Source: Rhodobacteraceae bacterium D3-12 (GTDB lineage Bacteria; Pseudomonadota; Alphaproteobacteria; Rhodobacterales; Rhodobacteraceae). From it: a stretch of 64,000 bases of DNA. The stretch covers positions 1,798,001 to 1,862,000 of the forward strand of contig CP104793.1 of the NCBI GenBank assembly GCA_025916135.1. The letters run 5' to 3'. The position numbers and the translations under genes are program-made. The first letter of the stretch is position 1; each line of letters opens with the position of its first letter. Under the pieces are notes generated by a model. The model had not been told where the DNA came from. It worked only from the letters and a program-made list of their open reading frames with translations, and made no database searches. Positions 18,466 to 26,713 of this stretch are shown here, piece after piece.

Positions 18466-20264
18466 TTAGCTAAGGTCATCGTCCCCGACCATGGTCGAGT
18501 TGAAGTTGCCACCAACCACCGTCATATCGACCGTGTTGCCCAGCACATTGGCACCCTGGACGATGCTCTGGTTGAACATGGCGTTGTCGACCACTGCGTC
18601 TGATGTCGCATTGGAGTAGCCGTTTACGTAACCATCATCACCGTTGCTGGAACCCCAGGTCCCACTGGTCATGCCGCTTGCGCCGCCATTGGCATGGATG
18701 GCTCCGCCATCACCGCCGCCGCCGCCAAGCCCCAGCGAGTGACTGCCCTCCGCGTAGCCACCAGTGGCCATGCCGCCGCTTGCACCGGCCATGCCGCCAC
18801 TTCCACCGGCACCACCGGCACCACCGATTGAACCGGCAAGGCCAAGACCTTCGCCCGCACCCAATCCGATGCCACCTGCGTCGCCGCCAGAAGCATTGCC
18901 CGTGTTGCCCGATGCACCACCGGCGCCGCCGGTGCCTCCGGCGCCACCAGCACCTGCTGCACCTGAGCTGCCACCGGCACCACCGGCACCGCTGGCACCA
19001 CCAGCACCAGCTGCACCGGACGCGCCGAGACCGATTCCACCAGCGTCACCAGACGTAGCGCTTGCCGCACCAATTCCGACACCCACGGGGATAAGGCCAA
19101 GACCTCCGAGGCCGGCACCTGCACCAAGCGCATCTGCGTCGCTGATACCCGCGCCAATGCCACCAGCATTGCCTGAGGCACCACCGGCACCACCAGCACC
19201 AGATGTGCCAGCCGCTCCACCGGCACCCGAAGTGCCGCCAGCACCGCCAGTCCCGCCAGTCCCGCCGTTTCCGCCAGCGCCCGTCGCGCCCGTCGTGCCG
19301 CCGTCACCGCCAAGCCCGACACCAACGCCGAGACCTCCAAGACCAACGCCAAGCGCAGTCGATGTACCGCCTGCGGCACCTGCTCCACCAGCGGTGGTTC
19401 CGCCGGCATTGCCCGCGTGTGCCCCCCTTGTGCGGTGGCCGCACCGGCGGTTCCGCCGGTTGCATTGCCGATCGCGCCGTTGGCCGTTCCGGTTCCACCA
19501 AGACCGCCACCGCCGGACTCGTTGTCGATACCTTCTTCCGCAGTGGATGTGCCGCCGTTCGTCGTCAGATTATTGCTGAATGCCGAACTGTTCGAAACGC
19601 TCGCATTGTTGGCAACATCGTCATCTTGCAACGTGTTCGACATGTTATTGACCGTACCGCTGTCATTGCCGGCACCGTCCAGCGCGTTTTGAAGCACATT
19701 TTCGAGCCGGGAATCATTGCCCGGGTCATAATTCATGTTTCCGTTGGCCATGACGACATCACCGATGCTCGAATTACTACCGAGATCGAAATCAGCAAAG
19801 TCGTCATCAGTCGGTTCCCAACCGGTGAGGTCGATGTCCACGTCAACATCAACGTTCGACTTGGACGTGTTTTGAACGTCGGTCGTTGACGTATTGGTCG
19901 CATCTGACGTTGCTCTACCGGTACCTGTTCCAGCAGCTGTCGACGTTGACCCGGAATTGCTGGTACTTGTCCCGGTTCCCGTTCCCTTACCGGAACCAGA
20001 GCCAGCCCCGTTGCCAGAAGCAGTTGAATTGTTGTCGTTGAAGTTGCCGTTCAGGTTCCCGTTGCCGTTCAGGTTCCCATTACCATTGCCATTCAGATTG
20101 CCGTTCCCATTGAGGTTCAAGCTTTCGCTCGATTGGCTTTGGTCCTGGCCCTGACCCTGATCTTGGCCTTGACCCTGAAGCTGGCCTTGGCCCTGTCCTT
20201 GAAGCTGGCCTTGACCCTGAAGTTGCCCTTGAAGAGCAAAAAGATTGTTTCTGTGTCCAGACAT
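18466..20264 (-). CDS. Q/N/G alternating and Gly-x-x triplet-repeat protein, candidate type I secretion substrate, frameshifted
   Basis: About 599 aa after adding one base to the C6 run at 19422-19427. Parts in order: residues 12-44 with Gln at every even position (LQGQGQLQGQ); 50-78 with Asn at every even position (LNGNGNLNGN); 84-98 with Gly at every even position; an acidic stretch NVDVDVDIDLTGW at 137-149; an Asn/Asp/Ser-rich part to about 270; then about 275-545 dominated by Gly-x-x triplets without proline (GAGGTGGAGGASG), in three larger rounds each with an aliphatic LGxGxGLG segment. It ends with VVDNAMFNQSIVQGANVLG and VDMTVVGGNFNSTMVGDDD, related to the modules of the 646-aa neighbour. 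No cysteine, signal peptide or membrane span was seen. The composition suggests an extracellular fibre or matrix protein (inference). First gene of the reverse-strand secretion operon. Confidence 0.75.
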
Positions 20265-21079
20265 TTTCTGGTTCTCCTGTTCACAGCTCGCCGGATCACC
20301 AATCTATCTAACGTGATCATTGCCGAGCCTGGTTTTCAGTTGATTCGTTGTGTTTCGCTTAAGTTGTGCTGAGTAAGAACGGCACGCCCTTAACGTGAAA
20401 CGGACGTAACATTTCTTCGCTTCACCTCCTCCCTTAAAATTATTTGTTCCGCACATCGAAGAGAAAAACAGCTCGCTTTCTCTCGGATTCTCGCAAAATA
20501 TGGTTCTAAAAAAACGCCTTTTCCGCAAATTTTATGCGGCTCGAGCATCATCGCTTCCGCGCGGTTCAAAAGATAGCTGGAGATAGGATATAGATCGGAA
20601 GAGTCAGGAGCCATGAAGTGAAAAAATCTATATTAACAATTCGTTAATGCGAAATCTGCAGCCGCTCTGGGAAAATTAACGTGCGGCTTGCCGTAAATTA
20701 TTACAGAAATGTCAAGCAGGGTTAGCACTGCATTAGTCTTTTGGTTAAGCCAGTCCGGAAGAGCGATTTCGCTGGTCTGGTGGCCTAGCACTTATGGGTA
20801 GTTTGCTGATCAATCGATGTATTGACCGGTCCATAAGGTCTGATTACCCTCATCCTGTCTTGCCGGTGATTGGAGTTTGCGGTGGGTGCCTCGACCAAAG
20901 CTTGCTGCGTAGGTCGAATTTGCGATCGAAATTGTCGATCGATAAGAGCTTTGGTTGATGAATTATTGAAACCACGTAATGGCGTAGTTCTTGCCGTTAC
21001 TAATTCTTGTTACTTAGCGCCGAAACCGTAATTTTTAGGATGGATAACGATTTGACTATCTAAATTTTTTTAGGGGGGA
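20265..21079. other. Long divergent regulatory region of the secretion locus
   Basis: 815 bases, visibly A+T-rich, between the reverse-strand substrate gene and the forward LuxR gene. I see no supported gene. It contains the CtrA-type site listed separately, and its length suggests several regulator sites or a small RNA, neither of which I can prove. Confidence 0.6.
20633..20647. promoter_or_regulatory. CtrA-type binding site TTAA-N7-TTAA
   Basis: The sequence ttaacaattcgttaa is a perfect TTAA-N7-TTAA match, also a palindrome (attaac-N5-gttaat, 20632-20648). CtrA, the cell-cycle regulator of alphaproteobacteria, binds this layout. It lies 368 bases upstream of the Q/N/G-rich gene and 433 bases upstream of the LuxR gene. 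The gene for ChpT, which phosphorylates CtrA, is at 32401-33000. Confidence 0.5.
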
Positions 21080-21847
21080 ATGTTACACGCGTCAACCGAT
21101 CCGACGGCGGTCGATACGGACTCATATTTGTCCGAGCGCCAGTCAGAAGATGCTCCGATAATCGGATTCGTCGGACCAAAAATCCATTTCTCTAACATTC
21201 TACTTAGAAACATCGCGCATGAGATGACTGAGTTTCAAGCGCTCCGTTTCAACTCAATCGAGAAGTTTCTGAACTCCGTCGATCATGCGCTTTGCACGAC
21301 ATGCCTATTGGTCGTGGATGCGGACCATTGCAATTTACACTTTGATCAATGCCGCCAATTTCACAATACCTTTACCCAACAAACCAATCGGTCTTGGGCG
21401 CCGGGATTGGCCGTTTCCTATTTCGAAAAGTGCCAGGCTCTAAATCTCATGGAGCAAGTTCAGCAACTGCAATACTTACGTGGATTCGTTTCGATGAACC
21501 AAAGTATTGAGGTCGTACTCTCTGTTATCCGGTTGATGGCTCACGGGGGGACATATCTTCCGCCAGAACTCATTCAACCAAACGAACAAGGCGCGGCGCC
21601 GTCCGAAGGGAGCGATACTGACCAAACGGAGCCTGCGGCAACAAGCGGCTGTGCTGGTGCACTTACGCGGCGCGAAGCAGAAGTCATGAAACTTGTCGCA
21701 GGGGGAATGCAAAACAAGCAAGCCGCGTCATCGCTTGGGATCTCGGAACATACAATCAAACTGCATATGCACCATGTCATCGCGAAACTTGGCGTTCGCA
21801 ACAGGACGGAGGCTGCAACCAAATACATGAGCCTATTGGAGAAATAG
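21080..21847 (+). CDS. LuxR-family transcriptional regulator with degenerate receiver-like N-terminus
   Basis: A 255-aa protein. The C-terminal 60 residues form a clear LuxR/FixJ helix-turn-helix (LTRREAEVMKLVAGGMQNKQ, ISEHTIKLHMHHVIAKLGV, NRTEAATKYM). The N-terminal 160 residues have a receiver-like size and the end RGFVSMNQSIEVVLSVIRLM, GGTYLPPELI. I do not see the full acidic pocket and phospho-Asp/Lys set, so phosphorylation is doubtful. The overall shape resembles CsgD-type regulators of surface matrix genes, an analogy only. It is divergent from the substrate genes and 1 base upstream of the next gene. The aggggggaa before the ATG is a strong but very close ribosome site. Confidence 0.8.
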   Translation: MLHASTDPTAVDTDSYLSERQSEDAPIIGFVGPKIHFSNILLRNIAHEMTEFQALRFNSIEKFLNSVDHALCTTCLLVVDADHCNLHFDQCRQFHNTFTQQTNRSWAPGLAVSYFEKCQALNLMEQVQQLQYLRGFVSMNQSIEVVLSVIRLMAHGGTYLPPELIQPNEQGAAPSEGSDTDQTEPAATSGCAGALTRREAEVMKLVAGGMQNKQAASSLGISEHTIKLHMHHVIAKLGVRNRTEAATKYMSLLEK

Positions 21848-21848
21848 C

Positions 21849-22352
21849 GTGGGCCCGATGCGCAAAACCCCGGGAAAACCACCTGCTGATAAGGGCTTGC
21901 AAGACCTCATCTACCGTGTTGGACGTTTGAATTATGCCTGGACCAACACCGAAAGCTTGCTAATCCACCTTATTGCTGGGCTTTCCCGTGTCGACAAGGA
22001 AACAGCTGTCGTCATTTTTCTGACGCTCAACACGACACGGGCGCGCGTCGACCTCGTTGAGCGGCTTGCCAAGTTGCCACGCGCGCCGAAGGAGCAGCGC
22101 ACTGAAATTCTCAAGCTGACAACGACACTCTCGAAACTTGGCGCTTTGCGTAACAAATACAATCACTGCATTTACTCTTTCGATCCCGAGAGCGGCGACG
22201 TGGAGACAATTTTGATGCGAATACAGGACCGCAAGGAAGAAATCCGTATGGGCAAGAAAGAACAAGTTACCCAACAGGAGTCTTCAAAAATAGATCGTTG
22301 CATTGCACAATTGGAGGGACCTCAATTCTGCCATGTGGAAGACCGCGTCTGA
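21849..22352 (+). CDS. Small helical protein with HEPN-like RNKYNH motif
   Basis: A 167-aa protein starting at GTG 21849, one base after the regulator's stop; an ATG at 21858 is an alternative. It looks mostly helical (LVERLAKLPRAPKEQRTEIL; LKLTTTLSKLGALRNKYNH). Residues 101-106, RNKYNH, fit the Rx4H motif of HEPN ribonuclease domains, though that short motif alone is weak. I recognise no family with certainty. Translational coupling with the LuxR gene suggests a role in the same control circuit or export system (inference). Confidence 0.65.
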   Translation: MGPMRKTPGKPPADKGLQDLIYRVGRLNYAWTNTESLLIHLIAGLSRVDKETAVVIFLTLNTTRARVDLVERLAKLPRAPKEQRTEILKLTTTLSKLGALRNKYNHCIYSFDPESGDVETILMRIQDRKEEIRMGKKEQVTQQESSKIDRCIAQLEGPQFCHVEDRV

Positions 22353-22567
22353 TTTTGGGTTTCCACTCTAGAACTTTATCTAAAGCACTAATTTTACTAA
22401 TTTTTTCAAAATGCCATTCTTTGCACATTCGCGGATCTACCTAGATACATTTATGCAACGGCCACTATTCTGAAGCGAACTCTGCCCAGAAAATGCCACA
22501 TTTGGCGCCCTTTCTGCCATCGCACTTGGGGAAATGGCCGGTTAATCCGGCGAAGGAGTGCCGTGGT
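22353..22567. other. Gap before the outer-membrane lipoprotein gene
   Basis: 215 A+T-rich bases without a supported gene. They may hold a separate promoter for the outer-membrane lipoprotein gene. Confidence 0.4.
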
Positions 22568-23938
22568 ATGGGGTTAAAGCATAGACTTCTCGTTTTGAAG
22601 CTCTCGGTGTCGCTAATGGCGATAAGCGGGTGTTCTGTTGGGCCGGAGTATGAGGCGCCGACCATGAACTTACCGGCGAGTTATTCGCCGCTTGGCGTAG
22701 ATGCCTCGAAAACCGATGCGCGCGCCAATTGGTGGAAAGCATTCAACGACCCGGTTCTTGATGCATTAATCGTGCGTGCGCTAAGGGATAACGTAGAGCT
22801 CAATCAGGCGCGACGCAGGGTTGAGGAAGCTGAGGCGCTTGCGCTAGCCGCGGTTCCCATGGCTGATGTAAACGGCCGTGTTGAAGCGCAGATCGGTTCG
22901 GATGATCTTGGCGGTGACCGTGTGCTCGCGTCTTTGACCCCCTTCGCAACGCTGTTCGGCGCGCAAAGGTATCGCAGCAAAGCTGCGCAAGCCCGCGTGG
23001 AAGCCGCACGTGCGCAACGTGACAATGCGAATTTGATCTTGCTGTCCAATCTCACAACGGCCTATGTCGATCTTCGTTTTGTTCAAGAACAATTGGTGCT
23101 AAAGCAACGGGAGAGACGAACGTGGGCGCGAACGTTGCGCGATATCCGTACGTTGGAGAATTCCGGCCAGGCAACAAAGTTGGACGTTACCCAAGTCCGG
23201 GCTGAAATCGCGCAAACGGAAGTGGCCATCCGCAACCTTCTGACAGAGATCGTTCGCCAGAAAAACAGAATCTCTACGCTTCTTGGATATCCGGCCCATT
23301 TCTCAAAACTCGATCTAGGATATAATGGTAAGCAGCCCCTCCCGGCACATGAAGTCAACGTAGGTGTGCCGGCTGACCTAATTGTTAACCGTCCCGACAT
23401 CAGGCAGGCCGAACGTAATTACCGTGCTACCGTGGCGGAAATTGGTGCCGCCGAAAGCTTGCGGTACCCAAGCCTCACCCTATCCGGAACGATATCTGTA
23501 AGAAACGATCTATCGCCGAATTCCGGTGGCCTCGGTGCTGTCGGTCTCAATATTCCGGTGTTCGATCAAGGCGGGCGAAAGGCTAATGTCGCCGCGCACG
23601 AGCTTAAGGCTCAGACGGCACAGCTTGAATGGCGTCAACGCGTGCTTTTGGCAGTAGAAGAAGTCGAGACACTGCTGGTCGCGCTTTCAAACAGCAAACA
23701 CGCTCACTCGGCTGCGTTGCGCGCGCGTTCGCTTAACAAAAATGCCGTCTCGTTGGCCCGTAGGCTATTTGAGGTCGGTGAGCTTACAGTTATCGAATTT
23801 TTGGCGTTGCAGCGGGAATCCATTGATGCGCAGTTGGCTCTGACACAGAACCGCCGCCAGCTTGCCTCTTACTACGTTGCGCTCCAAATCGCCACAGGCG
23901 CAGGCAGCAGCCTGCCTCTGGTGCCAGAAACGCACTGA
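22568..23938 (+). CDS. Outer-membrane channel lipoprotein (NodT/OprM family), likely type I secretion partner
   Basis: A 456-aa efflux-type channel. I chose ATG 22568 because it gives a proper lipoprotein signal: LKLSVSLMAISGCSVGPEY with lipobox ISGC, then the family mark PEYEAPT. Two OEP repeats follow, with long helices (LNQARRRVEEAEALALAA; LEWRQRVLLAVEEVETLL), internal marks VPADLIVNRPDIRQAERNY, LSGTISVRNDLSPNSGG and the end of the second repeat ALQRESIDAQLALTQNRRQL. Such proteins form the trimeric tunnel of RND pumps, and related TolC/PrtF proteins serve type I exporters. With no RND pump gene nearby and an ABC/HlyD pair divergent, it probably completes this secretion system. Confidence 0.88.
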   Translation: MGLKHRLLVLKLSVSLMAISGCSVGPEYEAPTMNLPASYSPLGVDASKTDARANWWKAFNDPVLDALIVRALRDNVELNQARRRVEEAEALALAAVPMADVNGRVEAQIGSDDLGGDRVLASLTPFATLFGAQRYRSKAAQARVEAARAQRDNANLILLSNLTTAYVDLRFVQEQLVLKQRERRTWARTLRDIRTLENSGQATKLDVTQVRAEIAQTEVAIRNLLTEIVRQKNRISTLLGYPAHFSKLDLGYNGKQPLPAHEVNVGVPADLIVNRPDIRQAERNYRATVAEIGAAESLRYPSLTLSGTISVRNDLSPNSGGLGAVGLNIPVFDQGGRKANVAAHELKAQTAQLEWRQRVLLAVEEVETLLVALSNSKHAHSAALRARSLNKNAVSLARRLFEVGELTVIEFLALQRESIDAQLALTQNRRQLASYYVALQIATGAGSSLPLVPETH

Positions 23939-24448
23939 CTACGCCCGTCCTACCGCAGACACAAACCCTAAGTAAATTAGTTGTTCTTCTACAGAAAGCT
24001 GAATCTGGTCTACTTAATAGGTGCCCTAGTTTCCTAAACACCAGCCTATTACATTTTGGGCTGCTGCTCTGATACCTGACCTTCGGCCACCCCACGCTAG
24101 AGTTTCCAGCTATTCTTAACATGGCGGGCTGGTGTCGCCACGTGGGACTGCCAGCTTTGCCGGGGGGGGGGATGTTTCTTAAATGGACTGGTAGAACTCG
24201 TCGACGACTAACCAAGCCCTTGCGAGATAAACTGGAGCGGCATTATTTGGCCAATAGCTTACCGCCTTATGACATGGATTCTAACTGACCCTAGATCTAA
24301 CTATGATGATAACGTGTCCTACCGCTGGTTCCCATCCGACGAAATAATTGAGTTGCGCCTGAATACGTTTACTGGGGGATATCAAGTGGGGTAATCGCCC
24401 AGAACCATACGTCTTTGTCAGTAAAAACGATTATATTAATCATATTAG
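23939..24448. other. Non-coding region between the secretion locus and tRNA-Ser
   Basis: 510 bases with stops in all frames and no supported gene. It has a run of ten G at 24162-24171, and an AT-rich palindromic stretch (gattatattaatcatatt) next to the tRNA 3' end. I found no integrase gene and no copy of the tRNA 3' end. Confidence 0.5.
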
Positions 24449-24540
24449 TGGCGGAGAGACAGGGATTCGAACCCTGGGATCCCGTGAAGGATCAACGGTT
24501 TTCGAGACCGCCCCGTTCGACCACTCCGGCACCTCTCCGC
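24449..24540 (-). tRNA. tRNA-Ser (anticodon CGA)
   Basis: Reverse strand: acceptor GCGGAGAG pairs with CTCTCCGC, D-arm GCCGGAGTGGTCGAACG, anticodon arm with loop CTCGAAA (CGA anticodon), long variable arm as expected for serine, T-arm GGGTTCGAATCCC, and encoded CCA at the 3' end. The 3' end faces the accessory region, the usual side for island integration. Confidence 0.95.
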
Positions 24541-24684
24541 GGGGGTCTGGTTTGGTGCGTTTAATCGGCTTTGGCGCAGCGTGCAAGAGGGGTTTTGAGC
24601 AGTTTTGGCCGGTTGCGGATTGTTTGTCCCCGCAAAAGGCTTAGGTTTGGGCCAAGTGCAGGGCGAAGCGGTAAGGAGAGCGGG

Positions 24685-25536
24685 ATGGCGCGGGCATATC
24701 AGGCGGTTTGGCGGAGCGTTTTGGCAGCTGTCCTTGTGATGGGCATGCTGGGCGTGCTGACGCAAGGGGCGGCGGCGGCGGAGCGTGACCGGCTCAAGGC
24801 GTTTTTGCAGGTCACGGGGTTTGATGTGGCGCTGGAATCAATCGCGCTGTCGGCAGAGAGCGCGCCGTTGATGCTGGGCATGGAGGCGAGCGATTTCGGC
24901 TTTCATTGGACCCGGATCACCAAGGAGGTGTTCGACAAGACCAAGATGCACGCCATGGCGCTGGACCTGTTGGAAAAGACGTTGAGCGATGACTTGTTGA
25001 CCCATGCGGCGGATTTCTATGCCTCGCCCTTGGGGATGCGGTTGGTTGAGGTCGAGAATGCCAGCCATCTGGTTGAGGACGAGGAGGCCAAGCGCAAGGC
25101 CGGTGATCTGCTGGTCGAAGAGATGACGCGCAACAACCCGCACCGGCTGGCCGAGATCAAGCGGATGAACGCCGCGATCGACAGTGGCGGGCATGGCGTG
25201 CGGGCGGTTCAGGAAATTCAGGTGCGCTTTATCATGGCGGCGAATGAGGCCGGGGTTTTGCGCCTGAAGATCGACGAAAAGGGGTTGCGGGCGCGGCTGC
25301 GCGAGAATGAGGCCGATCTGCGCCAGAGCATGGAGAAATCGGCGCTGTCCGGGGCGGCCTATACCTATAAGGATTCTAGCGATGCGGAGATCACCGCCTA
25401 TGCCGATGCGTTGGAAGATAAGCGCATGGTGGAGGTTTACGACCTGATGAATGCGATCCAGTGGGAGATTATGGCCAACCGGTTTGAAGCTTTGGCGGCG
25501 AAGATGGTTGGGCTCGATCAGGGAGAAGAGCTGTGA
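24685..25536 (+). CDS. DUF2059-domain periplasmic protein
   Basis: A 283-aa protein. ATG 24685 follows ggtaaggagag and begins a signal peptide (SVLAAVLVMGMLGVLTQGAAAA). The mature part is helical, with the DUF2059 mark FYASPLGMRLVEVE. Members of this domain are periplasmic and of unknown function. A second, diverged copy follows and overlaps its stop. Confidence 0.8.
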   Translation: MARAYQAVWRSVLAAVLVMGMLGVLTQGAAAAERDRLKAFLQVTGFDVALESIALSAESAPLMLGMEASDFGFHWTRITKEVFDKTKMHAMALDLLEKTLSDDLLTHAADFYASPLGMRLVEVENASHLVEDEEAKRKAGDLLVEEMTRNNPHRLAEIKRMNAAIDSGGHGVRAVQEIQVRFIMAANEAGVLRLKIDEKGLRARLRENEADLRQSMEKSALSGAAYTYKDSSDAEITAYADALEDKRMVEVYDLMNAIQWEIMANRFEALAAKMVGLDQGEEL

Positions 25537-26350
25537 TGCGGGTTTTCTGGGCGGTTCTGCTTTGGCTTGGGCTGGTCGTGGGGGCGGTGGCCGATGAGCA
25601 GGCCGAGCGGGAGGCATTGAACCGCGCACTCGGGGTGCCGCAATTGCTTGAACTGATGCGCGAAGAGGGGCGCAGTTACGGCGAGACGATCGGGGCTGAT
25701 TTCCTGCCGGATGGCGGGGGGCGTCCTGGGCCGGTGTGGTGGCGCGGATTTATGATGCCGAGAAGATGGCGGCGTCGGTTCAAAAGGGATTGGATGCTGA
25801 GATTGCGCCGGAGCATCTGGCGCCGCTGCTGGCGTTCTTCACCGGGCCGACGGGAAAGCGGATCGTGGCGCAGGAAATCGCCGCGCGGCGGGCGTTTTTG
25901 GATGAGGCCGCCGAGGAGGCGGCGCGGGCGGCCTTTCGCGAGGCGGGAGAGACGCTGGACGGGCGGCTCAAGCTGTTGCGCGCTTATGTTGAGGCCAACG
26001 GGCTGGTTGAGTTCAACGTCGCCGGGGCGCTTACGGCGAACCTGAGGTTTTATCGCGGGCTGGCCGAGGGCGGCGCGGTTGATATGAGCGAAGACGACAT
26101 GTTGAGCGAGGTTTGGGGGCAGGAAGCGGAGATAAGGAACGACACCGAGGAGTGGTTGTTGTCCTATCTGCTGATGGCCTATGGGCCGCTGACGGATGCG
26201 GAGGTGGCCTCTTATGTTGCGCTGTCGAAAACCCCCGAGGGCAAGGCGTTGAACCGGGCGTTGTTTGCCGGGTTTGACGCGATGTATGGCGATTTGAGCT
26301 ATGCGCTTGGGCTTGCCGTCGCGGCACAGATGAAGGGCGAGGATCTTTAA
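25536..26350 (+). CDS. Second DUF2059-domain protein, frameshifted
   Basis: ATG 25536 overlaps the stop of the first copy (GTGATG), so translation is coupled. A signal peptide (VFWAVLLWLGLVVGAVADEQ) precedes about 250 residues. The open frame from 25536 loses sense after GADFLPDGGG; adding one G to the G6 run at 25716-25721 joins it to ARIYDAEKMAASVQKGLDAE and the mark FTGPTGKRIVAQEIAARR, through to DLSYALGLAVAAQMKGEDL. Length about 271 aa. The second copy has diverged from the first but keeps the same domain layout. Confidence 0.75.
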
Positions 26351-26407
26351 GGCGCGCGCCCTGCACCGTAGCAAAGGCGGGGGGCAGTTCCCCGGACCGC
26401 AGTAGAA

Positions 26408-26426
26408 GCGGGGGCCAGCCCCCCGC
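26408..26426. repeat. GC-rich hairpin upstream of rplU
   Basis: gcggggg / cccccgc with a 5-nt loop, inside a G/C-run stretch (26366-26436) that precedes copy 1 of the GAGTATTT motif. The remaining bases of the 363-base gap before rplU contain no gene and should hold the rplU promoter. Confidence 0.5.
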
Positions 26427-26433
26427 ACCCCCC

Positions 26434-26458
26434 GGGATATTTTCAGTCAGATGAAGGG
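26434..26458 (+). repeat. GAGTATTT..CAAGATGAA motif, copy 1
   Basis: Reads gggatattttcagtcagatg and then aaggg. It shares a TATTT block, a (C)AGATGAA block and their spacing with copies at 36107, 51143 and 53395. It follows the second DUF2059 gene. Confidence 0.45.
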
Positions 26459-26713
26459 TTGGTGACGGGTGTGGAGCGGGCGAAGGGGTGGGGTGCGGTT
26501 TTGGGGTTTTGTATTGGTGGTGAAAAAGCTGGGCGGGGCACTTGACTTGGGCGGTGGGATTGAAGATAAGCGCGAACCGGTCATGGGGCGATCCCGTGGC
26601 CTGTTTTGGTTTTGAAATGACGCTCGAATGGGCGCGCTGTTCGAGGTGGGGATAAACCCCGTGGAACACCCGCAAGGGGGCCGAAGAACGCGGAAGCAAA
26701 AAGGAAGACGCGT

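Noticed and set aside
18670-19450. DNA-level repeat pattern resembling a CRISPR array or satellite
   Set aside because: The periodicity follows Gly codons (GGN) of one reading frame; unit length is not fixed and there are no conserved direct repeats with unique spacers.
18764-19692. Forward-strand ORFs rich in Pro-Ala or Arg-His opposite the Gly-rich gene
   Set aside because: They are antisense shadows of the Gly-rich codons, without ribosome sites.
24162-24171. G10 run as a phase-variation tract
   Set aside because: It lies in a non-coding stretch with no linked promoter or open frame, and G-run lengths are unreliable in this sequence.
24400-24560. Island attachment repeat matching the tRNA-Ser 3' end
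   Set aside because: No second copy was seen near 8.7-10.5 kb or elsewhere in the accessory region, and no integrase gene is present.
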